Positions 34,078 through 45,735 of a DNA stretch of 64,000 bases are shown in pieces. The position numbers and the translations under genes are program-made. The stretch covers positions 41,001 to 105,000 of the forward strand of contig JASANG010000142.1 of NCBI GenBank assembly GCA_030248215.1. Direction: 5' to 3'. Position 1 is the first letter of the stretch, and the number at the start of each line of letters is the position of its first letter. This DNA comes from Enoplolaimus lenunculus. Lineage: Eukaryota > Nematoda > Enoplea > Enoplida > Thoracostomopsidae. The notes beneath the pieces were generated by a model that saw only the letters and a list, made by a program, of their open reading frames with translations, was not told where the DNA came from and did no database searches.

Positions 34078-34238
34078 ACAGGCTCGCAGCCAACTCATTT
34101 TGTTAGAGGGCTAAGTTTTCAGGAGGGCATACAACGATTCTCAATGACTATACTAGAAAGGTTGAAAATTTTCTAGGGGGTCCAAAATTTTTCCACGGGA
34201 TCAAAGCCCCCCCTGGTCCCCCTTAGCTGCGGGCCCGA
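34078..34238 (+). mobile_element. R3 element, full length
   Basis: CAGGCTCGCAGCCAACTCAT at the left, TTAGCTGCGGGCCCGAC at the right, with TAGGGGGTCCAAAATTTTTC inside. 34239-34964 shows no supportable gene. Confidence 0.7.
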
Positions 34239-34964
34239 CTTTGTATATTATTAAGTTACATTTGTAAGTGAAGCGCAAACGATCCTAGGGAACAAAACAG
34301 GGGTACAATATATAATAGTAAACGCCATTTTAACGCTAAAATTTTAAAACAGCGGTTTGATTTTAAAAATGTGGTAAAATCTGCTCTGAGACTCGCTACC
34401 GCGTTCCTGTTGCGATTAATAAGCATGCAGAAACGCTTGAATCCGTTTATCGTTTGTTGCTCTGATCATCGTTTCAGTTTTATACTGCGTAAATGTTTAA
34501 ATATTGACTATTTGGCATATATATATTAATTAATTATTGATAGGCGGTACACGCGGTGTTTGTTCTTTTTGAAGACAATTGTAGCTAAGGAACCGGAGAC
34601 TTTTTTGTTTTATTTTACAAACAAATACTCTGAACGCGAGCACTACGCAATAACATTTGAAAAATATGTTCAACTGCTACTGTTGCGGATTTTTTCCGGA
34701 ATAGGAGACATTTTAATTATTGCTGCGCCGTATGTTTTGCTACATATAATAACGAGATTGTAATATAGGAAGCATTAACTGCGCGTTGTAGCTTATTGTT
34801 TTGTATATACCAGGGACAAAATTTTGTTACGCAAGTCATTTTTACACATGGCATATATAATAATGGTCTTTTGCGAAGCTCCTGGTGTTGCTGCTATCCG
34901 ATAATATATAAGTTGACAGTTCTATATACCGCACTGGATTTTGAGCATGCCAATTTGCGCTGCG

Positions 34965-35250
34965 ACTAATTTGCGACCGGATATCTGGCTCCGGCAAAAA
35001 ATGACATCCGGCTCCAGTATTTGAACTTGCCGAATGTTTTTTAAAACTTCAAAAAATTATAGCTATCGTTTGTATTTATGCCAAATACCATCGAACTGAT
35101 TAGCTTACATTTACATATTTTTCTGCCATACAGGTAATGTACTATGGTTGTATGTGCTCGTATACGTTCACAATCTTTATTGCGTTACAATGACGGTGAA
35201 AAACGTGATAAAGATGACCAGTGTTATTTTACGGGCGTAACAGTATATCT
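34965..35250 (+). repeat. R4 repeat, long copy matching 55107-55390
   Basis: CCGGATATCTGGCTCCGGC, AACTTCAAAAAATTATAGC, TTTACATATTTTTCTGCC and GATAAAGATGACCAGT all recur in order at 55107-55390. Confidence 0.75.
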
Positions 35251-35355
35251 CAGCATATTCCTATTCCACAGGCTAAGCTTAAACTTCAGCGTGAAAATAA
35301 GTCTGTAACTAAGCCTAAGCCTAAGCAAAAATATTAGCCTTAATCATAGCCACCT
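35251..35355 (+). repeat. R1 fragment joined to the R4 copy
   Basis: AACAGTATATCTCAGCATAT, then CTAAGCCTAAGCCTAAGC. The 55-kb copy has the same start of this motif at its end. 35356-36004 shows nothing. Confidence 0.5.
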
Positions 35356-36005
35356 CTAAACCAATATGGGAACTGAATGCAATGCGTCAAAAACATAGAA
35401 TAGTGGAATACGGTCGTTGTTAAGAAGTTAAAAATCCATCGGTGTCAACTGATCTTACCGCTAGTTTAACTATTTTTGTCTAAGTTTTACCTAAACGAGG
35501 ACTCGCGCCACTCACAACTAATAAATATTTAAAGTTTGACCGTTTTATCATAAACATACTCTGTCAGGCGTAAACAGAGACAGACATTTTGCGTCCTTTT
35601 CATCACTGCCATGCACAACAGTTCCGGACTTTTTCACCAAAAACTTAAAAAATACCTTGCTGTTTAAAACCTGCAGTTTATTAAACATTTGGTTGTGATA
35701 CGACTGATAGTATACGGCTGAATAGTTGAATACAATCGGAACTTTTATATAAATTCATGTATTCGGGTTTTTAATAGTTACCGCCGTTTCCGGTCCACTT
35801 CCGCTTCCGTTTAAACATTACAGACACATATGCACCAGATATATAGAATTATTTCAGTGATAATGTTCTCGTGCATATTCTCCACTACGCGAGGATATCA
35901 GGATATCACTTGATTTTTAAACAATGAGCTTGCTGGCACCCCCAACGATTGTGAGCCTGGTTGAAATAGACATATATATTCATTTATAAATGTTCATGTA
36001 TATCA

Positions 36006-36339
36006 GGGTACAACCGGAGGTCTGCCTCCAGCTTGGGCTCCGGCAAAAAACCGACCGGCTCTGGCTTCGGTAGAATTTTTGCAAGTGGTTCCGGCTATTT
36101 CGGTAGTGAAATTTTGCATAGTTTTACAAAATGTTTCTGTTAGAAAGAATTAGCAAGATTTCGTAAAAAATAAGCGTATTAAAACTAAACGATTTAACTA
36201 CAGATACTTGCTAAACATAACAAACATCATTTTAACTACCTAATTTCGCCTCTCCTCCGGCTTCATCTCCGTTTACGGCAAGTTCTGTGATCTACGGCTG
36301 CGGTAATTTCACCTCCGCTTGCACCCTGAATATATATAT
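36006..36339. mobile_element. R4 element, full length (334 bp)
   Basis: AGGGTACAACCGGAGG at the left and CCTCCGCTTGCACCCT at the right are inverted ends. CCGGCTCTGGCTTCGGTAG and CTCTCCTCCGGCTTCATCTC flank an AT-rich centre. This is the best-bounded R4 copy. A TATG run follows at 36340-36360. Confidence 0.75.
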
Positions 36340-36360
36340 GTATGTATATATGCACACAAT

Positions 36361-36690
36361 GAACCGCCGGTTATACTAATGGCACTTTTTTGGTACAGTT
36401 AATAGAAATTGAGATAAAAGCAATTATTCACACATGTGCTTACTTTATAGTGGAAACTAAAAAACTTTTTCTTCTAGTAATGGTTCAATTGAACCTAACA
36501 TAATTAGAGTAAAAAAATTTCCATTCAAAGTTCAATGAAAGCGTTTATAAAAGCGTGCGGGCTATGTTAACAATTTGTTTTATGATTTTACGATTTACAG
36601 TTATAGCGGTTAGAAGGTACACTGAACTACACGTTTAAACTAATGACTAGACATTGGGATTGGTATAATTGGGAACAAGATCTTGTATTA
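36361..36690. other. Gene-free stretch
   Basis: No repeat of the local families and no gene. Confidence 0.3.
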
Positions 36691-37012
36691 CGAGTAGTGT
36701 CACGACAAGTCGTCGTCTTACAACATGTCGATAGACAACTTGAAATCGGAAATTTCACCGACTCGACAATTCGTAGGCCATTATTATGCTCAGGGCAGGA
36801 AAGTTGTCAGAAGGGTTATCGGTTATTTACAAGCTACGTTGCAAATTTTCTAGGAAGGGGGCAAAATCTTCCAGGGGGCTGAGCATCTTCTGCCACCCTG
36901 TGGCTACGAGCGCGGTTTAATTATAGGTTAAGGAATATGCTTACATTTATTAATATGGTTTTTTAGAACACTGGTGGGCGACAAGTTGTCGGACGACGAA
37001 TTGTTGTAGATT
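36691..37012. mobile_element. R11 element, apparently interrupted by R3
   Basis: Left part GACAAGTCGTCGTCTTACAA with ATGTCGATAGACAACTTG and CTCGACAATTCGTAGG; right part GGCGACAAGTTGTCGGACGA with CGAATTGTTGTAG. Between them 36787-36912 reads as R3. Confidence 0.5.
36787..36912 (+). repeat. R3 element inside R11
   Basis: TTTACAAGCTACGTTGCAAA, TTTTCTAGGAAGGGGGC and CACCCTGTGGCTACGAGCGC. The left end is diverged. Confidence 0.5.
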
Positions 37013-37499
37013 CATTACGCGTGTATTCGATTTCAGGCTTTCAAATTGGGATTAATACTCGTTTTCGAAATCGGAGAGTTGCAACAATTATACGAATTTT
37101 TCAGTCGTATTTGTTTGCCTGGGTTAACCTTTATAAACAGTTTCCTGAATAAATTTTTCTTTCATTCGGCCAATAGTTCGTTCGGTCAACATTAATTAGG
37201 TAGTATTCTATGGTGTTTGCAGAGAAGATGAGAAAACGTTTTACGAGCAAGCGGTACAATTATTTCAGCTGTGTAGTTCAAAAGTTATTCAAAATCCTGT
37301 AAAAGTGCTTTTCCACAAGGTTCTAGGAGTGCATTTGCACTACCTCCTTTGAAAGAAATTGATTGGCGTCAAATTTAAGTGTTTGCCGAAAGAGATGTGG
37401 ATCGAGGCAATTCGAACGGTGGCGTTTGAAAATTGATTTCGCTCTCAACATGTGTATGCACTATTTGCACTTGAAAACTTCCCACATATTTTAAGTCAA

Positions 37500-37590
37500 G
37501 GAGTAGGTTTAATAGGCCAGGGAGTAAGCAATAGCTTAGGTTTTACGTAAACCTTTTCCTAAGCCTCAGCCTAAGCTTAGTCAAAATTGT
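37500..37590. repeat. R1 fragment
   Basis: CAATAGCTTAGGTTTTACG and CTAAGCCTCAGCCTAAGC in inverted arrangement. Confidence 0.4.
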
Positions 37591-38184
37591 GGGGGGCTGT
37601 TCACGTACATGACCTACACACCGCACCATTTGACAATCTGTATAAATAAAGCTGAAATTCCCCAAATACTTATTTTGGGCAACGTTCTAGAATTACTTTG
37701 TTTTGCAATATTTTAAAACTTAAACGTGATTGTTCTGTCAAACGAAAATTGGCATGCAGATCGTTGTGCATTCGCTAACTTTTACGTATTACGCAAAGCC
37801 GGATAACTAGTAGCAATTATTTCTTTGAATTCACCGAAGCACTTCCTTTTCGCGTAGATTGCACAGAGAACTTTATTTTGATTAAATTTGTTTTACTCGA
37901 ACTATTAACATTTTATGTTTTTAATTTAACTTGAAAATATGGCCAGGCATTTTATATTTTGAACTGGGTATTTTGCATTTGTGTCATATTCAGATGATTT
38001 TGTCATATTTTGAACAAATGAGACAAAAGTTAAAGTGTAACACGTCACTATAAGATTTTAATAACCACGGCTAAAGTCTATGCCACCCATCGTTGGCGGG
38101 TTCCCCTTCTGATTTATCGACGATGGATACAGAGTCTAGTTATGCTACTCACGGCTGTGTGAGTTTGGAATGGGTTATCACATC
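37591..38184. other. Gene-free stretch
   Basis: AT-rich. CTATGCCACCCATCGTTGGCG near 38078 echoes 17697. Confidence 0.3.
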
Positions 38185-38305
38185 CCAGGCTCGTAGCGCC
38201 AGTGCACTCTTACTGTAGCAAGTTTAAACTTTTCGAGACGGAAAAAATTTTTTCCAGAGAGCCAAGCCCCATCGTCCTTCCTCTGGCTACGGGCCCATTC
38301 GGAGT
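38185..38305 (+). repeat. R3 element, shortened
   Basis: CAGGCTCGTAGCGCCAGTGC at the left, CTCTGGCTACGGGCCCATTC at the right. The middle is reduced. Confidence 0.6.
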
Positions 38306-38705
38306 ATGACGCCGGAAATATATACCTTTTATAAAGAAAAAAAACCTGAGTAGTTATAACGGCTGACCTCTTTTTCAAACAGAAACCTATTATTCATATG
38401 ATGGGTGGCACCGTGGGTAATGGAGCCAGAGCCTTCTAAAATTATGATGATAAACTGCCAATCGTTTCTTGACAATAGCTAATCGCTGGTAGGTGTAGTG
38501 CGCAAAAAATGATACATATCATTTTAGATGCTCAACTTCTGGTAATTTAGACATAAAAGCGAAATAAAATCATATGTTTGGTATGACTGTAGCCATATCA
38601 GAATTTTAGCAAGACCAGGTTAAGAGTATAAATTTGTAATATGCTGCATAATTTACAAGTAAATGTAAAAGTTCGTTGGCTTGAAATCCTGTCGCTAGAT
38701 AGTCG

Positions 38706-38844
38706 CAGTACCGGATATATCAGTAACGAAGGGTGGCGGAGCGTGGGTTAAAAATAAATAACAGTCTATAACCGAATAACAGGGGGTACCCTCTGGAGAG
38801 CCAAATCAATATCAGTCTCTCCACTCTTGTTCGGGTCACTACAG
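38706..38844 (-). repeat. R2 fragment, one end
   Basis: GCAGTACCGGATATATCAGT, AATAACAGGGGGTACCCTC, then TTGTTCGGGTCACTACAG and TA. The distal part is missing. Confidence 0.75.
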
Positions 38845-38846
38845 TA

Positions 38847-39013
38847 GGCCCGTAGGCAGCTCACATAGCTAGGGCAAGCGGGTTAAAAATTTTCAGGAAG
38901 GGAATACAGGGGATTTCGATGCCTTGCAAACTAGTTGGAAAATTTTCCTGGGAGGGGGGTAGAAATTTTCCGGGGGTAACTGAGTCCCGCTGGCCCCAAT
39001 CTGGCTACGGGCC
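38847..39013 (+). mobile_element. R3 element directly abutting R2
   Basis: GGCCCGTAGGCAGCTCAC begins on the base after the TA that closes R2. It ends ATCTGGCTACGGGCCCGATG. Inside are AGCTAGGGCAAGCGGG and GAAAATTTTCCTGGGAGG. Confidence 0.7.
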
Positions 39014-39858
39014 CGATGCTATATACATTTGAGAATATCGGGCCAGGTTGTTACTACAATCTACAGTGCGCTTTGTTTAGATGGACAGCAGTGGTATATA
39101 TATGCTGCCTAACTGGTGCACTTCAAAACATTTTGACGAATTTTTTCTAAAATACATAAATTAAATTCAAACTCTGCCGAACTGTAACAATTTTACTACC
39201 AAACTATAAAAAATACTTTTTAATTCAAATAAAAAAAACTCAGCTAACGATATGCTGCCTGCGTGTAAAATATACCGCGATCATAGGCTTAGCTTTTTCT
39301 GTTTACTTAACCAAATCAGTCAACAGAATTATTTATCGAACAACCGTGCAAAACCAAACCCACAATGCTGGTGTTGTTTTTGGTTCGTTTCCTTACTTGG
39401 AGTAACGGTTATTTTTCATCAACCCGAAATTTAAATAATTAATACTTTTGCCACATTCAAACGGGTATCATTTTAGCTTGTAGTCCTATTTTACAAAACT
39501 AAATTTGCAATATAAATTAAAAAATTGAGCAATGTAGTTGGAAGAAATTATCTCAACAATGGTTTGTTTTCGGTTTTTGTAATTTTAATTTAATGAAACG
39601 AACATATTGCCGTTCGTTCAGTTCAGGTACTAAAGGTGATACGCTAGTTCTGTTATTAAAAAGCACAATGCGCAGTGTTTAACAATTATTACGGCGTATG
39701 CACTGATAAAATTATAATTTACGTAAAAGCAACTTCGGGTACAATTGTAAAATTAATTCTGTTTTGTTAACCAAATGTTTTTCAGACATTCAGCCGTCTC
39801 CGCAGTATTTAGCTTTCTGGAGAACGTTGAAAATACTGCGCGCTCTGGATACATTAAT
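39014..39858. other. Gene-free stretch
   Basis: AT-rich; no repeat family and no gene recognised. Confidence 0.3.
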
Positions 39859-40044
39859 TGGCCAATGTTACTTTAAGGGGCGTAACTGCAGATCAAGCGT
39901 ATTCCTAAGCCTAATTCTAAACCTAAGCGTTGCAAAAATGAGTCCCTAAGCCTAAGCGTAAGCCTAAGCAAAAAATGTAATCTAGAATCTAAACCTATTC
40001 TTTTATAGACCCACCACAAACCTGGACGCCCCTTAAATGGGCCG
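39859..40044 (+). mobile_element. R1 element, full length (186 bp)
   Basis: TGGCCAATGTTACTTTAAGG at the left and CCTTAAATGGGCCGA at the right. The core has CCTAAGCCTAATTCTAAACC and CCTAAGCGTAAGCCTAAGC; then TATAGACCCACCACAAACC, the motif also seen near 3601 and 4600. Confidence 0.75.
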
Positions 40045-41432
40045 ATAAAGCGAACAATGATAAACTCCATTGTCAAATTTGGCATTTGAAAAATTCCCCA
40101 GCTTTTGTGTTTAAAAGAACTGGAATAAAAGAGACTGCAATATTTTCAATTGCATACGGCTTAGGAGGTGGAATTCCTAGCTTATTTGTAAAATAATTCC
40201 CTTTCAAAATTAGATTAGTTGATATTGCTAATTATTAATATAAAATATTTCGGATTTTCTGGAGGAGAAGGGATTTTAGTTTAATTAAGAAAATCAGTTA
40301 TTTACAAAGATTTGTTATCTTATGTATTTCGTAAGGTTATAATACGCACCTCCCCATTTGGGCTCTATTACGGCTTTGATTCGCATTTTAATAAGTTAAC
40401 AGACCACAGAAATATCAAGTTTGGTCATTACAATATAATGCTTTAGAAACTAACTTTAAAATTCAAAATATGCTGGCTATCAGTTCAGTATATTTTGGCT
40501 TAAAATTTAATTAAAGAATCAAAGATTTACTCATTTCAGTGCACTATTTGGAAGGGATTAGGACACGGGCCCCACCAGAATATTCGTTTAAAGTGCCCAC
40601 GCAAATTTCACAAGTTTTTACACAATGCCTTACTCGTCTGAAAATTTTTTTAAAGATCTTTGGGAATACGGTCACACCACCTTACATATATCCGTCTCCA
40701 TGTGGCAAGAGTTTATGGTGTTTGAAAAAATATTTGAGCTTACAGTGTTCAAAATTTGAAAATGTTTTTGTGGTCAAATCTAAGGATTCGTTTACGAAGC
40801 TTGAATAATAACTAAGTTTGAATACAAAAATTGCGGGCTTTATCCTTAGTTTTTCATTTGAACAGTATTGTTATAGTTAATTTATGGAATTCCGAAAATT
40901 CTCGAGAGGTGTACATTTTGAAACCTTTTGACTGTCTTTAAAACTGTGAGTAACTCAGTGCACAACATGATTACGTAAATTCAAATGCACAATGCGCAGT
41001 GTTTAGCAATTATACAAATTTTTTTAAAAAAGGAAAACCGAAACAATTCCGCAAATCGCATTAAAACATTCAAATTCACCAAGCATTTGCCGAAAACAAT
41101 TCAAAAGGAAAAGTTCCTGGCAAGCAGGTAACCTACCGCGACATTGAGCTGGTGAAAAAAATTGTAGCAGACTTTTACATGTGAAATTTGTTTTTATTCA
41201 TGGTTGCTATAGATTCATGCAAATAGTTTTCAGTATTGTAAATTGGCCTATAATGCAACGAAATGTACCTATAAGCTTAAAGATTTACTTCAGTTTCTAT
41301 TTTTATCAACTTGTGATATGCTTGGTAACCGATTCAGCGTTGAAATGGACAACAGTACTGACAGTGATGTATATGCAGTGTCCCTAAGATCTACTATTGG
41401 TCTTAGTTACCAAATTGGCACGTTCAAACATT
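40045..41432. other. Gene-free stretch
   Basis: AT-rich with several open frames of 68-89 codons, none with recognisable protein character. No repeat family was seen. Confidence 0.3.
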
Positions 41433-41674
41433 CACTGGAAATTGCCATGAGTTGATTTTAATCAACTCAGATAGCGAGTTATTTATTTTTCAAGCAAGGA
41501 CAGCAAGCAACACACTCTGAGTGGAGTTTCTTCACCCGAGAACGGATTGATTAACTCAGAATGAGTTGAACTAACTCAGGAATTTGAAGTTGTGAAATTC
41601 GTAATTCAAAGATCAAAATTCTGAATAGATTCAACTCATTCTGAGTTAAAATAAACTCACTGAAATTTTCAGTG
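41433..41674. mobile_element. R9 element (242 bp)
   Basis: CACTGGAAATTGCCATGAGT at the left and CTCACTGAAATTTTCAGTG at the right, with TTGATTTTAATCAACTCAG and GATTCAACTCATTCTGAGTT palindromic motifs. Confidence 0.75.
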
Positions 41675-42527
41675 TTTATCGAGTTCAGGGCATTGTTTGA
41701 TTTTTGGGGAGGTTTTGCAGTTGCTGGGATAAATAGTTGTTCGAACACGTAAACACCTACTTATCATCGTAATATTTTTAAGTTAAAAATAATACAAACT
41801 TTTTTAATTTAAGGATGATGTCGTAGCTATTCTTTTTAATAATTTTATTGCCGTACGGCAGTACCGAAATGCACCGTAAATGTATTTGTAAATAAAATTT
41901 TTGACATGCGGTGACGTCATGAATTTCTTTCTGTAATTTTCTACAATTGTAGTTTTAACTTTAATTTGAAAAAATTTCAATTACTTTCGTCTTTAATTAT
42001 CATTGAGCGAAATTTAACAGACAATTTTAATTAAATGCACGTTGAAATACTAACAATCGTACGGTGTTATTTAATGATTTGGAAAACTGATGACGTGCGA
42101 TAGCATCGCTCATTACTTGACCATTCATTCCCGGACGTATTTCAGTATCATTTTTTATAAAATTTGAGTTTTGATTTTAGAACTAATTGAATACAACTTT
42201 TAAATTATTCATTTATCTTTATAATCAAAGCTGCAATCCTCCCACATGCGCATTTTGGGCAACTTTCCAGCAATTAAACTTCGTTTACAACAGTTTCTTA
42301 GAACAGAAACGTGAGTGTGAACAAACATGAAATATTACAAATGTGTACTTTTATCCACGAGATTGAAAAGTTGCAAAACCTATCGCCCACTGATGAAAAG
42401 TGATAAGTGCTTTTTTTAGAATTACGAATCTAAAGCTTAAAACTATTTTTATTACAGTCAATTTTAGGAAATTATAATTATTCCTAAAAACTTTACTTTA
42501 ATAAAAAAATTACGTTTCGACTAAACA
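41675..42527. other. GPCR upstream region
   Basis: The 850 bp before the GPCR start is AT-rich. At about 42235-42432 motifs such as GCAAAACCTATCGCCCACTG recall R7 in diverged form. I see no clear TATA box or initiator that I would defend. Confidence 0.3.
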
Positions 42528-44162
42528 ATGAATTCTACCATAAATTCTGCCGGTCAAGCAAGTACTGTTGCAATAATCGGAACCTCAGACGATGCTGCGC
42601 TAATGTGCCAAATGGATCGCTGGCAAATCTCGCTTCCCGAACAAAGTGTTTTCTATTCGGCTCTCGCTGAATTTTCTGCATTTTACGAACCAATTCACGG
42701 CTATTTATGCGCTGTTATTTGTTCAGTAGGGGTCTTGTTAAACTTGTTCATAATTGTTGTTCTAAGTCAACCCGCAATGCGTAACAACACCATTAATGTT
42801 ATGTTAACTCAAATTGCAGTTTGTGATACGTTTGTAATGGCGTCGAATTTGATTTTTGTTGTTCATTTTATTGTTTTGGCTTCGAAAAGGTGTCTAATCG
42901 GTGATTATAGCTACGGGTGGGCAAGTTTTGCCCTGGGGCATGCTCATTGCTCACTGGTGGGACATACAACAAGCTCATGGCTATCAGTGGCGATGGCTGC
43001 GATACGCTACGCTAGCGTTCGAAGTGCATCACGGCATGGTTCCCAACAGGTTGGAGTTTCGGTGCGATATGCGATAGCACTGTCCGCGGTCGCCTTTGTG
43101 ACCATTTTGCTTTGTTCAATTCCGCTGTTTATGAGCTACGCCATAGGACCTAAAGCGTTCTACCAAACCCCATCAACTTGTGCTTCACTGCTATCTCAAG
43201 CTAATATTAGCTCAGTTGAGCGTGACTCGCTTGCTGAAGCTAATATTAGCTCAAGCAGTGAGCACTCGTCAATTAGCGATGAGGAGCTGAGAGAACTATT
43301 AGGGTTCCCGAAACCTAAAGTCTCAGACGGCGAAACTCCGCCGATGTCCGTACCGGTGGTTTATATGCCGTATTCATTGAATAGTTTGGGTCGGTGTGCA
43401 ATGCTACAGATTTCGTTTTGGACCACTGGGATATTGTTCAAGGTTGTGCCCTGTGTGCTGTTGTCACTTTTCATTGGGTTGCTTGTACCGCTGATGACCT
43501 CATTTCAACGGAAACGTCAACAGTTTAAGGTAAAATAGTACGGCTCTAAAATATATCTCCCACCTCCGAAATTATGGCCCAACACTGTAATTTTTTTACT
43601 TTGATAGATCTACTCTGTACTGTCACAATGAGCGTTATATTTCGCAAATGTGTGAAGTTTTGGTAAAATAACTGAAAAAATTAAATTTTTATCATTGTAA
43701 ATTATTATTTATATCATTGCATTGTTTCAGACCAGTGTGCATTCACGGCGTGATAATATGGATCGCACAACGCAAATGCTTATTGCAGTTTTGACAATAT
43801 TTCTTGTCACCGAGCTGCCACAAGGTTTGGTATCGGTGCTGAGTGCAATATTTTCACGCGAATTCCGTATACACGTTTACAACCCGTTAGGCAACTTTTT
43901 AGATTTCCTGTCACTGGTGAATAGTTCGACAAATTTTGTCATTTTATGCGCTATGTCAAATCAGTTTCGGCAAACGTTTGTGACGTTGTTTCTTCCGCGC
44001 AACTTACGCGATTTTTATAAACGAGTGTCGCTTACGACGATCGCCACAGAACATCGACAAAAAACAAGTGCTCGTGACACAAAGCATGACGCTACACGCG
44101 AGGGCGGCGAAGGGGAACTGAACCTACTGAATAAGAACGGTGAAAATTCAACAGATAATTAA
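42528..44162 (+). CDS. Rhodopsin-class neuropeptide GPCR, myosuppressin/DMSR-type
   Basis: A seven-helix receptor expected in the plasma membrane, coupled to G proteins and gated by a neuropeptide, likely of the FMRFamide/myosuppressin kind. Exons 42528-43529 and 43731-44162 join in phase 0 across a 201-bp GT/AG intron, giving 477 residues. ATG sits in AACAATG with an in-frame TAA six bases upstream, so the start is secure unless an upstream exon splices in. Helices lie at about 56-80, 88-115, 136-165, 178-206, 291-323, 345-375 and 380-410. Landmarks: N72 in helix 1, D100 in helix 2, IRYAS at 159-163 in place of DRY, P309 in helix 5, TELPQG at 361-366 in helix 6, and NSSTNF at 398-403 in place of NPxxY. 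FKVVPCVLLSLFIGLLV and TELPQG are typical of Drosophila MsR and nematode DMSR receptors. The second extracellular loop is long (about 83 residues). N2 and two NISS sites could be glycosylated. The ligand is inferred, not shown. Confidence 0.94.
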
Positions 44163-44185
44163 TCTTAAACACATCCGCAGCCAGG

Positions 44186-44342
44186 GAGGTACAAGGTTAG
44201 GAGGGCTCAGTTCCACCTAAATTTTGATAACCCCTAGAACAGTTTCAACCTCGCTTGGAAGTCGTCTGATATTCCTTCATGCTCCTCCCGAAAATTTTTG
44301 GGTCCCTCCTCTAGCATGTTGCGGTGGCTACAGGACTGATTT
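44186..44342 (-). mobile_element. R3 element downstream of the GPCR
   Basis: GCAGCCAGGGAGGTACAAGG at the left, GCGGTGGCTACAGGACTG at the right, with CAGTTTCAACCTCGCTTGG inside. It begins 24 bp after the GPCR stop, so it lies in the likely 3' untranslated region. Confidence 0.65.
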
Positions 44343-45122
44343 AAAATGAGTTCAACGCAATGTGGAACAAAATTGTAGTTTTTTTACGTTGTTCTTCCAG
44401 CGGCTGTTCCCAAAATGGTCCGATTTTGAGTTTTTCTTCCCGTATTTGAGTTTCGCAATACCGGCCCTATGTTCTGATATCCGAAATACTCTAAAAAATT
44501 TTCTCAAATGTTTGGCAACATAGCTCAAAATTTGGAAGATTTTCAAAGAATAATGTTAAAAAATCAACCAATTCTTGAACAATATTAAAAATTTAGCTTA
44601 CTGTTGAATAAAGTTGTCAAAAGCACAATGTTGAACAAGCGTTTGCTTTCAAACGGTCCGATTTGACAATTTCTTGCGGATTTCAATACCTGATAATTTC
44701 AGGTTAATCGCTATGAAAAACCCAGACAATTTTCGGAAAAAAATCAGTTTTTAAGGCGTTAAGTTTCTGCGCGAATTTAAAGTTTTTGTCTCATAATAGG
44801 GTATTAAGTTATGGTTAAATGGCTTGGCACATTTTCAAGCTGTTGGCAAAATGCTGAACCAGTTATTCGATCATAACGGAAACAATTATGTGATCGCAAA
44901 TACAACTAATACCGTTCGACATCAGGTTGTTAAACAAAAATAACAGCGAAAATCGAGCTGATTGACGAAAAATGTTACTGGAGCATTTAGCGTATCATAG
45001 CTGAAATGTTGAAATTTTAGTGGAATATTGAGTATAAAATTGTTTACAAAATTCTGCAAATCATTTAAACAAAGTTTTATAACGTTCTGCGGAATATAGA
45101 AAAAATAGTGTATTAAGTAACA
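44343..45122. other. Gene-free stretch
   Basis: AT-rich; nothing beyond the poly(A) hexamer. Confidence 0.3.
44607..44612 (+). promoter_or_regulatory. Candidate poly(A) signal for the GPCR
   Basis: AATAAA lies 445 bp beyond the GPCR stop on the same strand. It is the first clear hexamer I noticed downstream; the DNA is AT-rich, so chance occurrence is possible. Confidence 0.3.
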
Positions 45123-45350
45123 TGCCAGTAGACAGCTCACCTTGCTACGGGGGCTAAAATTTTTCAGGAGAGGCAACAATAGTTCTCAATGAAACAAAAA
45201 ATGTGCAATAAGTAACAGGCATGTAGCCAAGTCACCTTGCAAGGGGGCTAAAAAATTTTCAGGAGAGGCAACCAATGGCTTTCAATGACTAATAAGCTAG
45301 GTTAAATATTTTCTAGGGGGGACTTTTGCTACGGTGGTCAAGGTCCGTGT
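45123..45350 (+). repeat. Two R3 copies in tandem, first truncated
   Basis: 45123-45180 has only the left half (GCCAGTAGACAGCTCACC, AATTTTTCAGGAGAGGC). 45218-45350 repeats that half (GGCATGTAGCCAAGTCACC) and continues to a diverged right end. Confidence 0.65.
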
Positions 45351-45659
45351 ATTAATTTAACAAATTGATAAAAAGAGCAGATATTTTAAATTTCTCAGCA
45401 TAAACATAACCAAATTGAGAAGATGGTAAGTAATGTTAACCATACAATAGAATGTCGAATATAAATGTTGAAAATTGAACAGAATACGTTAATCAGAATC
45501 AACTAATTGTTAGAAAATTTTCGAAAATTTAGTTGGTTTTTTTATTAAAATGTTCAAAATGAAACTGTTTTTTTCATAAAAAATGTCAAAAATAAAACCA
45601 ACTGTTTATATTGTTACATTAGCATCTTCTCTATAAATGCGCTTTTCCCTTCCGAGTTA
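45351..45659. other. Gene-free stretch
   Basis: AT-rich; nothing recognised. Confidence 0.3.
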
Positions 45660-45732
45660 AGCTGCTTTCACACGTGCAAGGTTTTGTAGCTGCAATTTCT
45701 CGCTGCAAATACTTGCACGTGTGAATATTGCT
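45660..45732. mobile_element. R8 miniature hairpin, 73 bp, TTA-flanked
   Basis: AGCTGCTTTCACACGTGCAA at the left and TTGCACGTGTGAATATTGCT at the right. TTA on both sides (45657-45659, 45733-45735). Almost nothing but the two arms remains. Confidence 0.75.
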
Positions 45733-45735
45733 TTA

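Noticed and set aside
34560-34763. 67-codon frame rich in hydrophobic residues
   Set aside because: No family resemblance and no supporting signals.
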